In this document: positions 28,170 to 41,143 of the stretch, piece after piece
Layout: the number at the start of each line of letters is the position of its first letter
How positions within the stretch are numbered: the stretch's first letter is position 1
Source: Janthinobacterium aquaticum
GTDB taxonomy: Bacteria; Pseudomonadota; Gammaproteobacteria; Burkholderiales; Burkholderiaceae_D
Direction of reading: 5' to 3'
Assembly: GCF_009208565.1 (NCBI RefSeq)
Contig: NZ_WFLK01000003.1
Coordinates: forward strand, 310,001 to 374,000
DNA: 64,000 nucleotides
The notes under the pieces: generated by a model
The model's input: the letters and a program-made list of their open reading frames with translations, nothing else
The model's database searches: none
Told to the model about the DNA's origin: nothing
Program-made: the position numbers and the translations under genes

Positions 28170-29375
28170 TTACTGCTGTGGCTTGGGTTTTGCCTCTTCA
28201 CGGCGGTTGTAACCGGCAACCATATCGAAGCGGAACAAACGGCATTCCAGCGCACCGTTGAAAAACGGCGTCTTGCGCGCTTCTTTCAGGCGCAGCAGTT
28301 TCGGCAGGCCCAGGTCGGCGGTAAACAGGAACACGGTCCAGCCGGCAAAGCGCTGCTTCAACGTAGTGCCCATCGCCGAATAGAACGAGGTCGACAGTTC
28401 GTCTTCCGGCAAGGTGCTGTCGCCGCGCACGCCGATGCGCTCGCCGTACGGCGGGTTGGTCAGCATGATGCCGGCCATTGCGCTAGGCGGCTTGACTTCC
28501 TGCGCCTCGATCTGTTTGAGCGGCACCTCGAAGCGCACGCCGGCGCAGCGCAGGTTGTGGCGCGTCATGGCCACCATGTCGCCCGAGATATCGCTGCCGA
28601 AAATGGTCGGCTCGGCTGGCAGGGGCAGCACTTTGATGGCGTTCTTCATGGCGTTCCACGGCGCCGGATCGAAGTCGTGGAAGTTTTCAAACGCAAACTG
28701 GCGCGCGGCGCCGGGCGGGATGCCCTGCACCATCTGCGCCGCTTCGGCCAGGATGGTGCCCGAGCCGCACATCGGGTCGAACAGCACCATGCCCGGCTTC
28801 CAGCCCGACACGCGCAAGAGGCCCGCAGCGAGATTCTCGCGCAGCGGCGCATCGCCCGTCTCTTCGCGCCAGCCGCGCTTGAACAGCGCTTCGCCGGACG
28901 TATCGAGGTAGACGGTAAAGGTGTGCGCGTCGAGGAAACCGACGATGCGCATATCCGGCGTCTTGGTATTGACCGACGGACGCTCGTTGAACTGGTCGCG
29001 GAAGCGGTCGCAGATCGCATCCTTGATCTTCAGGGTGGTGAATTCCAGGCTGCGCAGCGGCGACTTGACGGCCGTCACATCGACGCGGATGGTGTGGTGT
29101 ACGCCGAACCAGTCTTCCCATGGCTGCGCCAGGGTCAGGTCGTAAATGTCATTTTCGGTCTTGTAGCCCGAATGGGCCATGCGCATCAGCACGCGCGAGG
29201 CGATGCGCGAATGCAGATTCATGCGGTAGGCGTCAGTCAGCTCACCCGAGCAGTGCACGCCGCCCGGTACCTGGTTGTGCACCTTCATTGTGCTGCTGTC
29301 CTGCGCGATTTCGCTCAGCTCTTCGGCCAGCGCCGCTTCCATGCCGCGTGGGCATGGGCAAAAAAATGATGCCAT
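28170..29375 (-). CDS. THUMP-domain class I SAM-dependent RNA methyltransferase (RlmL N-terminal type)
   Basis: A 401-residue methyltransferase. Residues about 1-165 contain a ferredoxin-like plus THUMP RNA-binding region (FFCPCPRGMEAALAEEL at the start), and the rest is a Rossmann methyltransferase with LFDPMCGSGTILAEAA (SAM loop) and the catalytic NPPYGERIG. This matches the N-terminal half of E. coli RlmL, which makes m2G2445 in 23S rRNA; the RlmK half is absent, as usual in betaproteobacteria. Target site is inferred from that relation. The last residues are basic (EEAKPKPQQ). Confidence 0.9.
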   Translation of the reverse strand: MASFFCPCPRGMEAALAEELSEIAQDSSTMKVHNQVPGGVHCSGELTDAYRMNLHSRIASRVLMRMAHSGYKTENDIYDLTLAQPWEDWFGVHHTIRVDVTAVKSPLRSLEFTTLKIKDAICDRFRDQFNERPSVNTKTPDMRIVGFLDAHTFTVYLDTSGEALFKRGWREETGDAPLRENLAAGLLRVSGWKPGMVLFDPMCGSGTILAEAAQMVQGIPPGAARQFAFENFHDFDPAPWNAMKNAIKVLPLPAEPTIFGSDISGDMVAMTRHNLRCAGVRFEVPLKQIEAQEVKPPSAMAGIMLTNPPYGERIGVRGDSTLPEDELSTSFYSAMGTTLKQRFAGWTVFLFTADLGLPKLLRLKEARKTPFFNGALECRLFRFDMVAGYNRREEAKPKPQQ

Positions 29376-29434
29376 GGTGAGGATACCTTTTATCCGTTAA
29401 AAACAATTTACTTGAAATCCCAGCGACATCTTGC

Positions 29435-29525
29435 GTAGGTCGGCTTAGCCCGCAGGGCGTAAGCCGACAAACACCGCCGCCGACTGAGCTTGTCGGATTA
29501 CGCGCGGAGCGCTAATCCGACCTAC
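29435..29525. repeat. GTAGGTCGG palindromic repeat, copy 2
   Basis: Starts GTAGGTCGGCTTAG, contains GTAAGCCGACA and TTGTCGGATTACGCG, and ends GCTAATCCGACCTAC. The two hairpins point towards each other across a short centre. It lies between two genes on the same strand (the isomerase gene and the RlmL-type gene), the only copy here not placed between convergent genes. Confidence 0.85.
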
Positions 29526-29535
29526 GTTTAAAAAT

Positions 29536-30150
29536 TCACCTCGCCAGCGCCCGCTCGACAAAATCGAGCCGGTCCTGGCCCCAGTAGCCTTCGCCGTCGA
29601 CGATATACCAGGGTGAGCCAAACACCGAGGCAGCGGTGGCCGCTTCGGTATTGGCGTCGTACTCGGCCTGCACGCTGGCCGTCTCCGCCGTCTTGAGCAA
29701 CTGGCGGCCGTCAAAGCCGGAGTCGAGCGCGATCTGCGCCAGCGTGTCTTCGTCGCCGATATTGCGCTCTTCCGCCCACAGGCCACGCATGATGGCGTGC
29801 GCCAGATTGAGCGACGCTTCCACGCCATGCGCCAGGCGCGTGGCAATAATCAGTTTCGCCGCCGCTTCCGGCGAAACCGGGAAAAACTTCGGCTGCAGCG
29901 TCAACGGCACTTGCAGGTGCGCCGACCAGCGCGCCAGTTCGGCCAGGCGATAGGCCTGGCGCTGCGGCGCGCGCTTGGCCAGCGGCAGGCCGCCCGAGAC
30001 GCTGAACACCTTGCCCAGGTCAAACGGGCGCACGTCGATCTGCGCGCCCTGCTGCCTGGCGATCTCCATCACGCGCGCATGGCCGAGATAGGTCCACGGC
30101 GAATGGGGAGCAAAGAAATACTGGATGACCTTGTTCTGGCTGGCGTTCAC
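29536..30150 (-). CDS. 2-hydroxychromene-2-carboxylate isomerase / DsbA-like thioredoxin-fold protein
   Basis: A 204-residue cytosolic protein of the kappa-class glutathione transferase group. YFFAPHSPWTYLGHAR near the N terminus replaces the CxxC of DsbA with the SPWTYLG pattern of HCCA isomerases, and GVFGSPWYIVDGE-like GSPWYIVDGEGYWGQDRL occurs at the C terminus with the cis-Pro region. The family includes the naphthalene-pathway isomerase, but here there are no aromatic degradation genes, so the natural substrate is open. Confidence 0.85.
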   Translation of the reverse strand: MNASQNKVIQYFFAPHSPWTYLGHARVMEIARQQGAQIDVRPFDLGKVFSVSGGLPLAKRAPQRQAYRLAELARWSAHLQVPLTLQPKFFPVSPEAAAKLIIATRLAHGVEASLNLAHAIMRGLWAEERNIGDEDTLAQIALDSGFDGRQLLKTAETASVQAEYDANTEAATAASVFGSPWYIVDGEGYWGQDRLDFVERALAR

Positions 30151-30159
30151 GGCGTCTCC

Positions 30160-30591
30160 TTAGAATGGCTTGACCACGACCAGGATCACGATCGCCAGCA
30201 GCATCACCACCGGCACTTCGTTAAACCAGCGGAACCAGGTGTGGCTGCGCTGGTTGATCCCTTTTTCAAACTTGCGCAGGATCGCGCCGCAGGCATGGTG
30301 GTAGCCGAGCAGCAGCACCACCAGCGTCAGCTTGGCGTGGATCCAGCCCGGCAGCTTCATGCCGCCCTCGCCGCCGCCATACTGCATCCACAGCAGCACC
30401 AGGCCAAACACCATCGCCGGCAAGGCCAGGATCGACATGAAGCGATACAGCTTGCGCGCCATCAGCAGCAGCCGTTCGGTGGCTACCGTTTCGGTTTCCA
30501 TCGCCAGGTTGACGAAAATGCGCGGCAGGTAGAACAGGCCGGCGAACCAGGAGGTGATGAAAACGATGTGCAGTGCTTTAATCCAGAGCAT
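30160..30591 (-). CDS. hemJ: Protoporphyrinogen IX oxidase HemJ (CopD/UPF0093 family)
   Basis: A 143-residue membrane protein with four helices. It starts MLWIKALHIVFITSWFAGLF; His8 and Lys87 (in GWIHAKL) are the two residues reported as essential in HemJ. It oxidises protoporphyrinogen IX to protoporphyrin IX in haem synthesis in bacteria without HemG or HemY. Length is typical. It lies nine bases downstream of the isomerase gene's start and is read in the same direction, upstream of it. Confidence 0.85.
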   Translation of the reverse strand: MLWIKALHIVFITSWFAGLFYLPRIFVNLAMETETVATERLLLMARKLYRFMSILALPAMVFGLVLLWMQYGGGEGGMKLPGWIHAKLTLVVLLLGYHHACGAILRKFEKGINQRSHTWFRWFNEVPVVMLLAIVILVVVKPF

Positions 30592-30626
30592 GGGTTTCCC
30601 GCAGTCAGAGGTAAAAAAAGAAGACG

Positions 30627-30675
30627 CTTGTTTGCGTACTTGTTTGCGTACTTACTTGCGTAACTTACTTTCGTA
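30627..30675. repeat. Four degenerate tandem 12-mers (CTTGTTTGCGTA) at the 3' end of proA
   Basis: CTTGTTTGCGTA occurs exactly at 30627-30638 and 30639-30650, then CTTACTTGCGTA at 30651-30662 and CTTACTTTCGTA at 30664-30675 after one extra base. The array begins inside the last codons of proA (stop at 30665-30667) and continues into the gap before hemJ, so unit number could alter the proA C terminus. Confidence 0.85.
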
Positions 30676-31936
30676 CTTCACCGTGGCCAAACACCACGTA
30701 CTTGAGCGAAGTCAGCCCCTCCAGACCGACCGGGCCGCGCGCATGCAGCTTGTCGTTGGAAATGCCGATCTCGGCGCCCAGGCCGTACTCGAAGCCATCG
30801 GCAAAGCGGGTCGAGGCATTGACCATGACGGAAGCCGAATCGACCTCGCGCAAAAAGCGCAGCGCGTCGCTGTAGTTTTCGGTGATGATCGATTCAGTAT
30901 GCTTGGACGAATACTGATCGATATGGTCCATTGCCTGCTCGATGCCGTCAACCACGCGGATCGCCAGGATCGCCGCCAGGTATTCGGTACGCCAGTCTTC
31001 TTCGGTGGCCACCGCCAGATACGGGTAGCCGGCAGCGGCCAGGATCGCGTGGCTTTCCGGATCGGCACGCAGCTCGACCTGCTTGGTGGCGTAGCGCTCG
31101 GCCAGCAGCGGCAGCACGGTGGGCGCGATGGCGCGCGCGACCAGCAGCGTTTCCATGGTGTTGCAGGTGCCGTAGCGGTGGCACTTGGCGTTAAAGCCGA
31201 TATCGACTGCCTTGACCAGGTCGGCCTGGTCGTCGATATACACGTGGCAGATGCCGTCCAGGTGCTTGATCATCGGCACCGTGGCCTCGTCCATCAGGCG
31301 CGCGATCAGGCCCTTGCCGCCGCGCGGCACGATCACGTCGACGTATTGCGGCATGGTGATCAGGGCACCCACGGCGGCGCGGTCGGTGGTGTCGATCACC
31401 TGCACCGCATCGGCCGGCAGGCCGGCGCCGGCCAGGCCTTCGGCGACCAGTTTTGCCAGCGCGCGGTTGCAATGAATGGCTTCGGAGCCGCCGCGCAAAA
31501 TGGTCGCATTGCCGCTCTTGATGCACAGGCCGGCCGCATCCACCGTTACGTTCGGACGCGCTTCATAGATAATGCCGATCACGCCCAGCGGTACGCGCAT
31601 CTGGCCCACCTGGATACCGGTCGGACGGTATTTCATGTTCGAGATTTCACCGATCGGGTCGGCCAGCGAGACGATCTGCTGCAAGCCCTCGACCATAGTG
31701 GCAATGGCCGCGTCGGACAGGGTCAGGCGATCGAGCATGGCCGGCGCCAGGCCGGCGGCAGCTGCCGCATCGAGGTCGAGCCGGTTGGCCGCGCGCAGCA
31801 GGTCGGCGTCGCGCACAATGGCGTCGGCGATCAGGGTCAAGGCGCGGTTGCGCGTGGCGCTGTCGGCGCGCGCCATGGCGCGAGAAGCGGCGCGCGCCCG
31901 CGTGCCAACGTCCTGCATATACTGTGTGATATCCAT
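30665..31936 (-). CDS. proA: Glutamate-5-semialdehyde dehydrogenase (gamma-glutamyl phosphate reductase)
   Basis: A 423-residue NADPH-dependent enzyme of proline synthesis that reduces gamma-glutamyl phosphate to the semialdehyde. It shows [43 protein letters not shown] and the catalytic Cys in [13 protein letters not shown], all standard ProA blocks, and ends [19 protein letters not shown]. In-frame ATGs at 31951 and 31948 could extend it by four or five residues. It follows holA in the leuS-lptE-holA-proA order common in betaproteobacteria. Confidence 0.95.
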   Translation of the reverse strand: MDITQYMQDVGTRARAASRAMARADSATRNRALTLIADAIVRDADLLRAANRLDLDAAAAAGLAPAMLDRLTLSDAAIATMVEGLQQIVSLADPIGEISNMKYRPTGIQVGQMRVPLGVIGIIYEARPNVTVDAAGLCIKSGNATILRGGSEAIHCNRALAKLVAEGLAGAGLPADAVQVIDTTDRAAVGALITMPQYVDVIVPRGGKGLIARLMDEATVPMIKHLDGICHVYIDDQADLVKAVDIGFNAKCHRYGTCNTMETLLVARAIAPTVLPLLAERYATKQVELRADPESHAILAAAGYPYLAVATEEDWRTEYLAAILAIRVVDGIEQAMDHIDQYSSKHTESIITENYSDALRFLREVDSASVMVNASTRFADGFEYGLGAEIGISNDKLHARGPVGLEGLTSLKYVVFGHGEVRK

Positions 31937-31961
31937 GCTGTCATCCATCATATGAAAATAC

Positions 31962-32978
31962 TTAACCGCGGCAAACCTTCAAGGCCAGCTGCAGCAACGC
32001 ATCCCAGGCGTCGCCCGCATAGCCCTTGGCCCGCAGGCCCTTGATCATCTTGTCCACCTGCGCCGCCTGCTGCAGCGCATGCTCGAGCACCGGCAGCGAA
32101 ACGCGCCGCAGGGCCGGCTCCATCATGCGCTCGCGCGGACCCCAGATGCGGTATTCCTTCATCAAAGCGCCCAGCGGCCGGCCCTGCGCCATGCCGGCCT
32201 TTAACTTCAACAGCGTGCGGATCTCCTCGGATACCGCCCACAGCACCAGCGGCAGCGCTTCACCTTCGCCTTTCAGGCCTTCGAGCATGCGCACCAGGCG
32301 CGCCACATCGCCGCCCAGCATCGCTTCGGACAGCTTGAACACATCGTAGCGGGCCACGTTCAGCACCGCGTCTTGCACCTGTTCATAACTGAGCTTGCCC
32401 GGCTCGTGCAGCAGGCCCAGTTTCAAAATTTCCTGGTGCGCCGCCAGCAGATTGCCTTCCACGCGGTCGGCAATAAAGTCCAGGCTGGCGCGCTCGGCGC
32501 TTTGCCCTTGCGCCGCCAGGCGCTGGCTGATCCAGTTCGGCAACTGCCCGCGCTCCACATTGGCAATCTCGATATACACGGCCGCCTGCTGCAGGCTGGC
32601 CACCCAGGCCGCCTTCTGCGTGGCCCAGTCCAGCTTGGGCAGGGTAATGAGCGTCAGGTTGTCGGGACTGAGGTTTTTCGCATAGCTTTGCAGCGCCGCG
32701 CCACCGTCCTTGCCCGGCTTGCCGGTCGGGATGCGCAATTCGATCAGCTTTTTATCGCCGAACAGCGACAGCTCCTGATTGGCCGCCAGCAGTTCGCCCC
32801 ACTTGAAGCTGCGCTCCACGCTCAGCACATCGCGCTCGCTGTAGCCCTGTGCGCGCGCGGCGCGGCGGATCTTGTCGGCCGCTTCGAGCGCCAGCAGGTG
32901 TTCGTCGCTGCTGATCACATACAGCTGCGCCAGGGGCTTGGCGACATGCGCGTCGAGCGCTTCGATCCGCAATTGCAT
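31962..32978 (-). CDS. holA: DNA polymerase III subunit delta
   Basis: A 338-residue clamp-loader subunit that opens the beta clamp during replication. [29 protein letters not shown] and the region [15 protein letters not shown] (the beta-binding LF wedge in LSLFGD) match HolA, and the C-terminal helical collar is intact. The ATG at 32978 lies seven bases after the lptE stop, so the genes are in one operon. Usual length. Confidence 0.95.
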   Translation of the reverse strand: MQLRIEALDAHVAKPLAQLYVISSDEHLLALEAADKIRRAARAQGYSERDVLSVERSFKWGELLAANQELSLFGDKKLIELRIPTGKPGKDGGAALQSYAKNLSPDNLTLITLPKLDWATQKAAWVASLQQAAVYIEIANVERGQLPNWISQRLAAQGQSAERASLDFIADRVEGNLLAAHQEILKLGLLHEPGKLSYEQVQDAVLNVARYDVFKLSEAMLGGDVARLVRMLEGLKGEGEALPLVLWAVSEEIRTLLKLKAGMAQGRPLGALMKEYRIWGPRERMMEPALRRVSLPVLEHALQQAAQVDKMIKGLRAKGYAGDAWDALLQLALKVCRG

Positions 32979-32985
32979 GGCGTGC

Positions 32986-33570
32986 TTACTGCTGCACGGC
33001 CGGCGCAACGGGTGCTGCAGGCGCCACCGACATGGCCGGCAATACCGGCTTGATGGCGGCCAGGCGGCGCATGATCTGCTGCACCATATCGTTGCGCATG
33101 TCGCGGTACAGCTGCGCTTCTTCCGTTTCCTTGGCCAGCACCTGCGATTCATTGAAGGTGATCGGCCGCGTCAGGCTGATGGTGGTAGGCGCCAGCACCT
33201 GGTTGCCGGCCTTGTCGACCACGCGGAAATTGATCGAGTAACCGAGCTGGTATTCGCGCACGCGGCCGTTACTGTTGAGCGACAGAATGGTCTTGGTGCG
33301 GTTCCTCTCGGGATCGCTGAGCACTTCCAGGTCGGCGTCCGCCTCGGCCTTGCTGTCGACGATCTCGGTGCCGCCGATGGCGCGGATATAGCGTTTCAGG
33401 TCGATCGCCAGCGGCGACGCATCGGGCAGACCGATATGGAAGGTGGCAAACGGCAGCATGAAACTGCCGTTCGAGCCGCGCAGATGAAAGCCGCAGGCCG
33501 ACAGCGCCACGGCCAGACCCAGCGCCAGCGCAGCGCGCCGGCCCAGCGATACAGGAGAGGAGATGGTCAT
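32986..33570 (-). CDS. lptE: LPS-assembly lipoprotein LptE
   Basis: A 194-residue outer-membrane lipoprotein that plugs LptD for LPS insertion. The lipobox LSAC gives a lipidated Cys26 followed by GFHLRG, the invariant start of mature LptE (RlpB). The central part (NSNGRVREYQLGYSINFRVVD) and RPITFNESQVLAKETEEAQLYRDM are typical. The C-terminal tail is Ala/Pro-rich (PVLPAMSVAPAAPVAPAVQQ). It starts two bases after the leuS stop and holA follows. Confidence 0.95.
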   Translation of the reverse strand: MTISSPVSLGRRAALALGLAVALSACGFHLRGSNGSFMLPFATFHIGLPDASPLAIDLKRYIRAIGGTEIVDSKAEADADLEVLSDPERNRTKTILSLNSNGRVREYQLGYSINFRVVDKAGNQVLAPTTISLTRPITFNESQVLAKETEEAQLYRDMRNDMVQQIMRRLAAIKPVLPAMSVAPAAPVAPAVQQ

Positions 33571-33572
33571 GA

Positions 33573-37107
<3,535 letters not shown>

Positions 37108-37183
37108 AGCTTCCATTTTTACAATCGCCGGTGCCCGACTCTGTGGCATGCTGACACCATTACTTTCTAACCAGGAGATACCC

Positions 37184-37549
37184 ATGATCAAAGGTTTGCG
37201 CACCGTCACCTATCCCGTTCCCGACCTGGAGAAAGGCAAGCAATGGTATAGCCAGGCATTCGAGACCACGCCTTACTTCGACCAGCCGTTTTACGTAGGC
37301 TTTGCCATCGGCGGCTTCGAGCTGGGCCTGCTGCCCGACGGCCAGCCGGGCACCCAAGGCAGCGTGACGTACTGGGGCGTGGACGGCATCGAAGCCGAAG
37401 TCGAGCGCCTGCTGGGCCTGGGCGCTACCTTGCACCATGCCATTACCGATGTTGGCGACGGCATCCGCACGGTCGAGCTGCTGGACCCGTTCGGCAACCA
37501 GCTCGGCCTGATCGACAACCCGCATTTCGATACGGCCAAGGTAGCTTAA
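37184..37549 (+). CDS. VOC family protein
   Basis: A 121-residue vicinal-oxygen-chelate protein with LRTVTYPVPDLEKGKQWYSQ at the N terminus and the closing LDPFGNQLGLIDNP. The first metal ligand position holds Thr rather than His (TVTYPV), and Glu in the last motif is replaced by Gly (NQLGLI), so metal binding and glyoxalase activity are doubtful. CAGGAGA lies upstream of the ATG at 37184. The stop codon overlaps that of the convergent LysR gene by four bases. Confidence 0.88.
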   Translation: MIKGLRTVTYPVPDLEKGKQWYSQAFETTPYFDQPFYVGFAIGGFELGLLPDGQPGTQGSVTYWGVDGIEAEVERLLGLGATLHHAITDVGDGIRTVELLDPFGNQLGLIDNPHFDTAKVA

Positions 37550-38442
37550 GCGGCCTGCTGCTGCAGCCACTGCCGGAACGGCTGCAGCGCCGCCTTTTCA
37601 TGCGCCGCTTCCGGCTCGATCAGGTAATACGCACGCTGGCCTCGCAGTGGGCGCTCGCACACAATCTGCAGTTCGCCGCGCGCCAGCTCCGTCTCCACCA
37701 GCATGCGCGGCAGCAAGGTCACGCCCTGCCCTTGCACCGCTGCCATCGCCAGCATGGAAAACAATTCATAGCGCGCGCCATAGCGAGCTTGTGCGCCATC
37801 GACCTGCATGGCGTCGAACCATTGGCGCCAGGCGCCGGGACGCGTGCTCGGCTGCAATAGAGGCAGCTCCAGCACATCGTGCGCACTCCAGCTGCTGCGC
37901 CCGGCCAACAGGCGCGGACTGGCCACCGGCAATATTTCTTCATGCATCAGCAAGGTCGCGCGCGTGCCGGGCCAGCGCGCCAGCTGTTCTGGCGTGCCCG
38001 CATACAGGGCCGCGTCGTATTCAGTATCGGCAAACATGAACGGCTTGGTATAGGCGTCGATATGCACCACGATGTCGGGATGCGCGCTGGCCAGCGTATG
38101 CAGGCGCGGCATCAGCCAGCGCGTGGCAAAGGTCGGCACGGACGCCAGTTGCAAGGCGCCGCCGCCGCCCTGGCGCGCCATGGTGTCGAGCGTGTCGCGC
38201 TCCAGACCATCGAGGCGCGCTGCAATCTGGCGCGCATAGGACGCACCGGCGGCAGTCAGCAGCACGCCGTGGCGCGTGCGCTGGAACAGCTGCACGCCCA
38301 GGTATGTTTCCAGCGCAGCGATCTGGCGCGACACCGCGCTTTGTGTCAGCGCCAGTTCGCGCGCCGCATGGGTATAGCTCTGGTGGCGCGCTGCTGCTTC
38401 AAAGCAGTTCAGCGCCTGCAGCATGGGAATCTTGCGGGGCAT
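37546..38442 (-). CDS. LysR family transcriptional regulator (GcvA-like)
   Basis: A 298-residue regulator starting at the ATG at 38442, which has CGGAG six bases upstream. The helix-turn-helix begins MPRKIPMLQALNCFEAAARHQ and continues ALTQSAVSRQIAALETYLGVQLF, the pattern of the GcvA branch. The substrate domain starts ALQLASVPTFATRWL. It is divergent from gcdH and its CoA-transferase partner, so it probably controls glutarate/glutaryl-CoA catabolism, in keeping with the common gcdH-LysR pairing in betaproteobacteria. Confidence 0.92.
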   Translation of the reverse strand: MPRKIPMLQALNCFEAAARHQSYTHAARELALTQSAVSRQIAALETYLGVQLFQRTRHGVLLTAAGASYARQIAARLDGLERDTLDTMARQGGGGALQLASVPTFATRWLMPRLHTLASAHPDIVVHIDAYTKPFMFADTEYDAALYAGTPEQLARWPGTRATLLMHEEILPVASPRLLAGRSSWSAHDVLELPLLQPSTRPGAWRQWFDAMQVDGAQARYGARYELFSMLAMAAVQGQGVTLLPRMLVETELARGELQIVCERPLRGQRAYYLIEPEAAHEKAALQPFRQWLQQQAA

Positions 38443-38605
38443 GGCGTCTCCGGTAATCAGGTTGCCAGTATGGCGCAAGATATGCATCTCGCGCATATCT
38501 GGGTGAGAAAAAATCGTTTGCGCAAGGCTAGCCAAAAATCTACCATGACTTCCACTACCTTTTACCCTTGCGCCGGCGTTCCGGCGCCCACTTGCGAGGC
38601 ACGAC

Positions 38606-39787
38606 ATGAGCAAAGCTGTATTCGACTGGAATTCCCCCCTGCTGCTGGATGAACAACTAACGAGCGAAGAGCGCGCCGTGCAGGACGCAGCGCGCGAATA
38701 CTGCCAGGGCCAGCTGGTGCCGCGCGTGCTCGAGTCGTTCCGCCACGGCCGCACCGATGCCGCCATCTTCCGTGAAATGGGTGCGCTGGGCCTGTTGGGT
38801 TCGACCATTCCAGAGCAATATGGCGGCGCCGGCCTGAACTATGTGTGCTACGGCCTGGCCGCACGCGAAGTCGAACGTGTCGATTCGGGCTACCGCTCGA
38901 TGATGAGCGTGCAGTCGTCGCTGGTGATGGTGCCGATTAACGCGTTTGGCAATGAAGAAACCAAACAGAAGTATTTGCCGAAACTGGCCACGGGCGAACT
39001 GATCGGCTGCTTCGGCCTGACCGAGCCGAACCACGGCTCCGACCCGGGCAGCATGGTCACGCGCGCGCGCAAGGTACCGGGTGGCTACAGCCTGTCGGGC
39101 GCCAAGATGTGGATTACCAACAGCCCGATTGCCGACGTATTCGTGGTGTGGGCCAAGGACGATGAAGGCGCAATCCGCGGCTTCGTGCTGGAAAAAGGCT
39201 GGAAAGGCCTGTCGGCGCCCGAGATCCATGGCAAGGTCGGCCTGCGCACCAGCATTACCGGCGAGATCGTGATGGACGAGGTGTTCTGCCCCGAAGAAAA
39301 TGCGTTTCCCGATGTGCGCGGCCTGAAAGGCCCGTTCACCTGCCTCAACAGTGCGCGCTACGGCATCGCCTGGGGCGCATTGGGCGCGGCCGAAGACTGC
39401 TACCTGAAAGCACGCCAGTACGTGATGGACCGCCAGCAGTTCGGCCGTCCGCTGGCGGCCAACCAGCTGATCCAGAAAAAACTGGCCGATATGCTGACCG
39501 AGATCACCATGGGCCTGCAGGGCTGTCTGCGCCTGGGCCAGATGAAAGACGCCGGCTCGCCAGCGGTGGAAATCACTTCGATCATGAAGCGCAACAGCTG
39601 CGGCAAGGCGCTCGATATTGCCCGCATGGCGCGCGACATGATGGGCGGCAATGGCATCTCCGACGAATTCGGCGTGATCCGCCACCTGGTCAACCTGGAA
39701 GTGGTCAATACCTATGAAGGCACGCACGATGTACACGCCCTGATTATCGGCCGCGCGATTACCGGCATCGCTGCCTTCAATGGTTAA
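38606..39787 (+). CDS. gcdH: Glutaryl-CoA dehydrogenase
   Basis: A 393-residue FAD enzyme that oxidises and decarboxylates glutaryl-CoA to crotonyl-CoA in lysine, tryptophan and glutarate breakdown. [15 protein letters not shown] (FAD/substrate region), [20 protein letters not shown] and the catalytic Glu371 in [10 protein letters not shown] are the GcdH-specific forms of the acyl-CoA dehydrogenase motifs. ATG at 38606 preceded by GCGAGGC. The CoA-transferase gene overlaps its end by eight bases. Confidence 0.95.
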   Translation: MSKAVFDWNSPLLLDEQLTSEERAVQDAAREYCQGQLVPRVLESFRHGRTDAAIFREMGALGLLGSTIPEQYGGAGLNYVCYGLAAREVERVDSGYRSMMSVQSSLVMVPINAFGNEETKQKYLPKLATGELIGCFGLTEPNHGSDPGSMVTRARKVPGGYSLSGAKMWITNSPIADVFVVWAKDDEGAIRGFVLEKGWKGLSAPEIHGKVGLRTSITGEIVMDEVFCPEENAFPDVRGLKGPFTCLNSARYGIAWGALGAAEDCYLKARQYVMDRQQFGRPLAANQLIQKKLADMLTEITMGLQGCLRLGQMKDAGSPAVEITSIMKRNSCGKALDIARMARDMMGGNGISDEFGVIRHLVNLEVVNTYEGTHDVHALIIGRAITGIAAFNG

Positions 39788-41030
39788 GGACCTTGCCGCC
39801 ACGCTGCGCGCCGCACCGCTGGCCGGCCTGCGCGTGCTCGACCTGTCGCGCGTGCTGGCCGGGCCCTGGGCCGGCCAGTTGCTGGCCGACCTGGGCGCCG
39901 ACGTGGTCAAGGTCGAGCAGCCGGGCCGCGGCGACGACACGCGCGCCTGGGGCCCGCCCTACCTGAAAGACGAAGACGGCCGCGATACCGTTGAAGCCGC
40001 CTATTTCCAGTGCGCCAACCGCAACAAGCGTTCACTGTGCATTGACCTGGCCACGCCGGAAGGCCAGCAGCTGGTGCGTCGGCTGGCGGCGCAGGCCGAT
40101 GTACTGCTGGAAAACTTCAAGGTGGGCGGCCTCAAGCAATATGGACTCGATTCAGCCAGCCTGCTCGAACTCAATCCGCGCCTGGTGTACTGCTCGATTA
40201 CCGGCTTTGGCCAGCACGGCCCGTATGCGGCGCGCGCCGGCTACGACTTTCTGATCCAGGGCATGGGCGGCCTGATGAGCATTACCGGCGTACCCGAAGG
40301 CGAACCGGGTGCCGGGCCGCAGAAGGTGGGCGTGGCGCAGACCGACATCATGACGGGACTGTATGCCACCATTGCGGTACAGGCCGCATTGGCCGAACGC
40401 GAGCGCTCGGGCCTGGGCCAGCATATCGACCTGGCCCTGCTTGACGTGCAGGTGGCAGCACTGGGTAACCAGGCCGCCAATTACCTGTGCGGCGGCGTCG
40501 TACCGCAGCGCATGGGCAATGCTCACCCCAATATCGTCCCCTACCAGGCGTTTCCTACTGCCGATGGCGACATGATCCTGGCAATCGGTAACGACGGTCA
40601 GTTTGCCCGCTTCTGCGCCATTGCCGGCCATCCGGAATGGGCCGAAGACTCCCGCTTTGTCACCAACCCGCAGCGCGTGGCGCACCGCGCCATATTGATC
40701 CCGCTGATGCGCCAGGCCACCGTCATGCGCACCACAGATGAATGGATCACAGCTTTTGAGCTGGCCGCCGTACCATGCGGCCCGGTCAACCGCATCGACC
40801 AGGTCTTTGCCGATCCGCAAGTGGTGGCGCGCGGCCTGAAGGTGGAGATGGCGCATCCGACAGCCGGCAAGGTGGCGCTGGTGGCCAACCCGGTGCGCCT
40901 GTCTGCGTCGCCGGTGCAATATCGGCTGCCACCGCCGTTGCTGGGGCAGCATACCGACGAGGTGCTGGGGGAGTGGCTGGGGTTGGAGCCGCAGGATGTG
41001 ATGGGGTTGCGGGAGCGCAAGGTGGTGTGA
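39780..41030 (+). CDS. CaiB/BaiF family CoA-transferase (probable succinyl-CoA:glutarate CoA-transferase)
   Basis: A 416-residue class III CoA-transferase. [20 protein letters not shown] and [18 protein letters not shown] open the domain, [11 protein letters not shown] follows, and the catalytic Asp lies in [13 protein letters not shown]. Overlap with gcdH (39780-39787) and the family of human SUGCT suggest it activates glutarate to glutaryl-CoA with succinyl-CoA as donor, supplying GcdH. Specificity is inferred from position. The gene is followed by a palindromic repeat. Confidence 0.88.
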   Translation: MVKDLAATLRAAPLAGLRVLDLSRVLAGPWAGQLLADLGADVVKVEQPGRGDDTRAWGPPYLKDEDGRDTVEAAYFQCANRNKRSLCIDLATPEGQQLVRRLAAQADVLLENFKVGGLKQYGLDSASLLELNPRLVYCSITGFGQHGPYAARAGYDFLIQGMGGLMSITGVPEGEPGAGPQKVGVAQTDIMTGLYATIAVQAALAERERSGLGQHIDLALLDVQVAALGNQAANYLCGGVVPQRMGNAHPNIVPYQAFPTADGDMILAIGNDGQFARFCAIAGHPEWAEDSRFVTNPQRVAHRAILIPLMRQATVMRTTDEWITAFELAAVPCGPVNRIDQVFADPQVVARGLKVEMAHPTAGKVALVANPVRLSASPVQYRLPPPLLGQHTDEVLGEWLGLEPQDVMGLRERKVV

Positions 41031-41049
41031 ATACCGGCGTAAATACCGC

Positions 41050-41143
41050 GTAGGTCGGATTAGGCCGCAGGCCGTAATCCGACAACATTGTTGGCGCCGG
41101 TGGTGTTGTCGGATTACGGCCCGAAGGGCCTAATCCGACCTAC
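41050..41143. repeat. GTAGGTCGGATTA palindromic repeat, copy 3
   Basis: Starts GTAGGTCGGATTAGGCC, contains GGCCGTAATCCGACAAC and GTTGTCGGATTACGGCC, ends GGCCTAATCCGACCTAC. Whole-length near-perfect inverted symmetry between the convergent CoA-transferase and barstar genes. Its last three bases (41140-41142 read on the minus strand as TAG) are the stop codon of the barstar gene. Confidence 0.9.

Noticed and set aside
29536-30150. Thioredoxin-fold gene considered as DsbA
   Set aside because: It lacks the CxxC active site and signal peptide; the SPWTYLG pattern fits the HCCA isomerase group.
30627-30675. 12-base tandem array considered as a plasmid-type iteron set or origin
   Set aside because: It overlaps the end of proA, is degenerate, and no replication gene is near.
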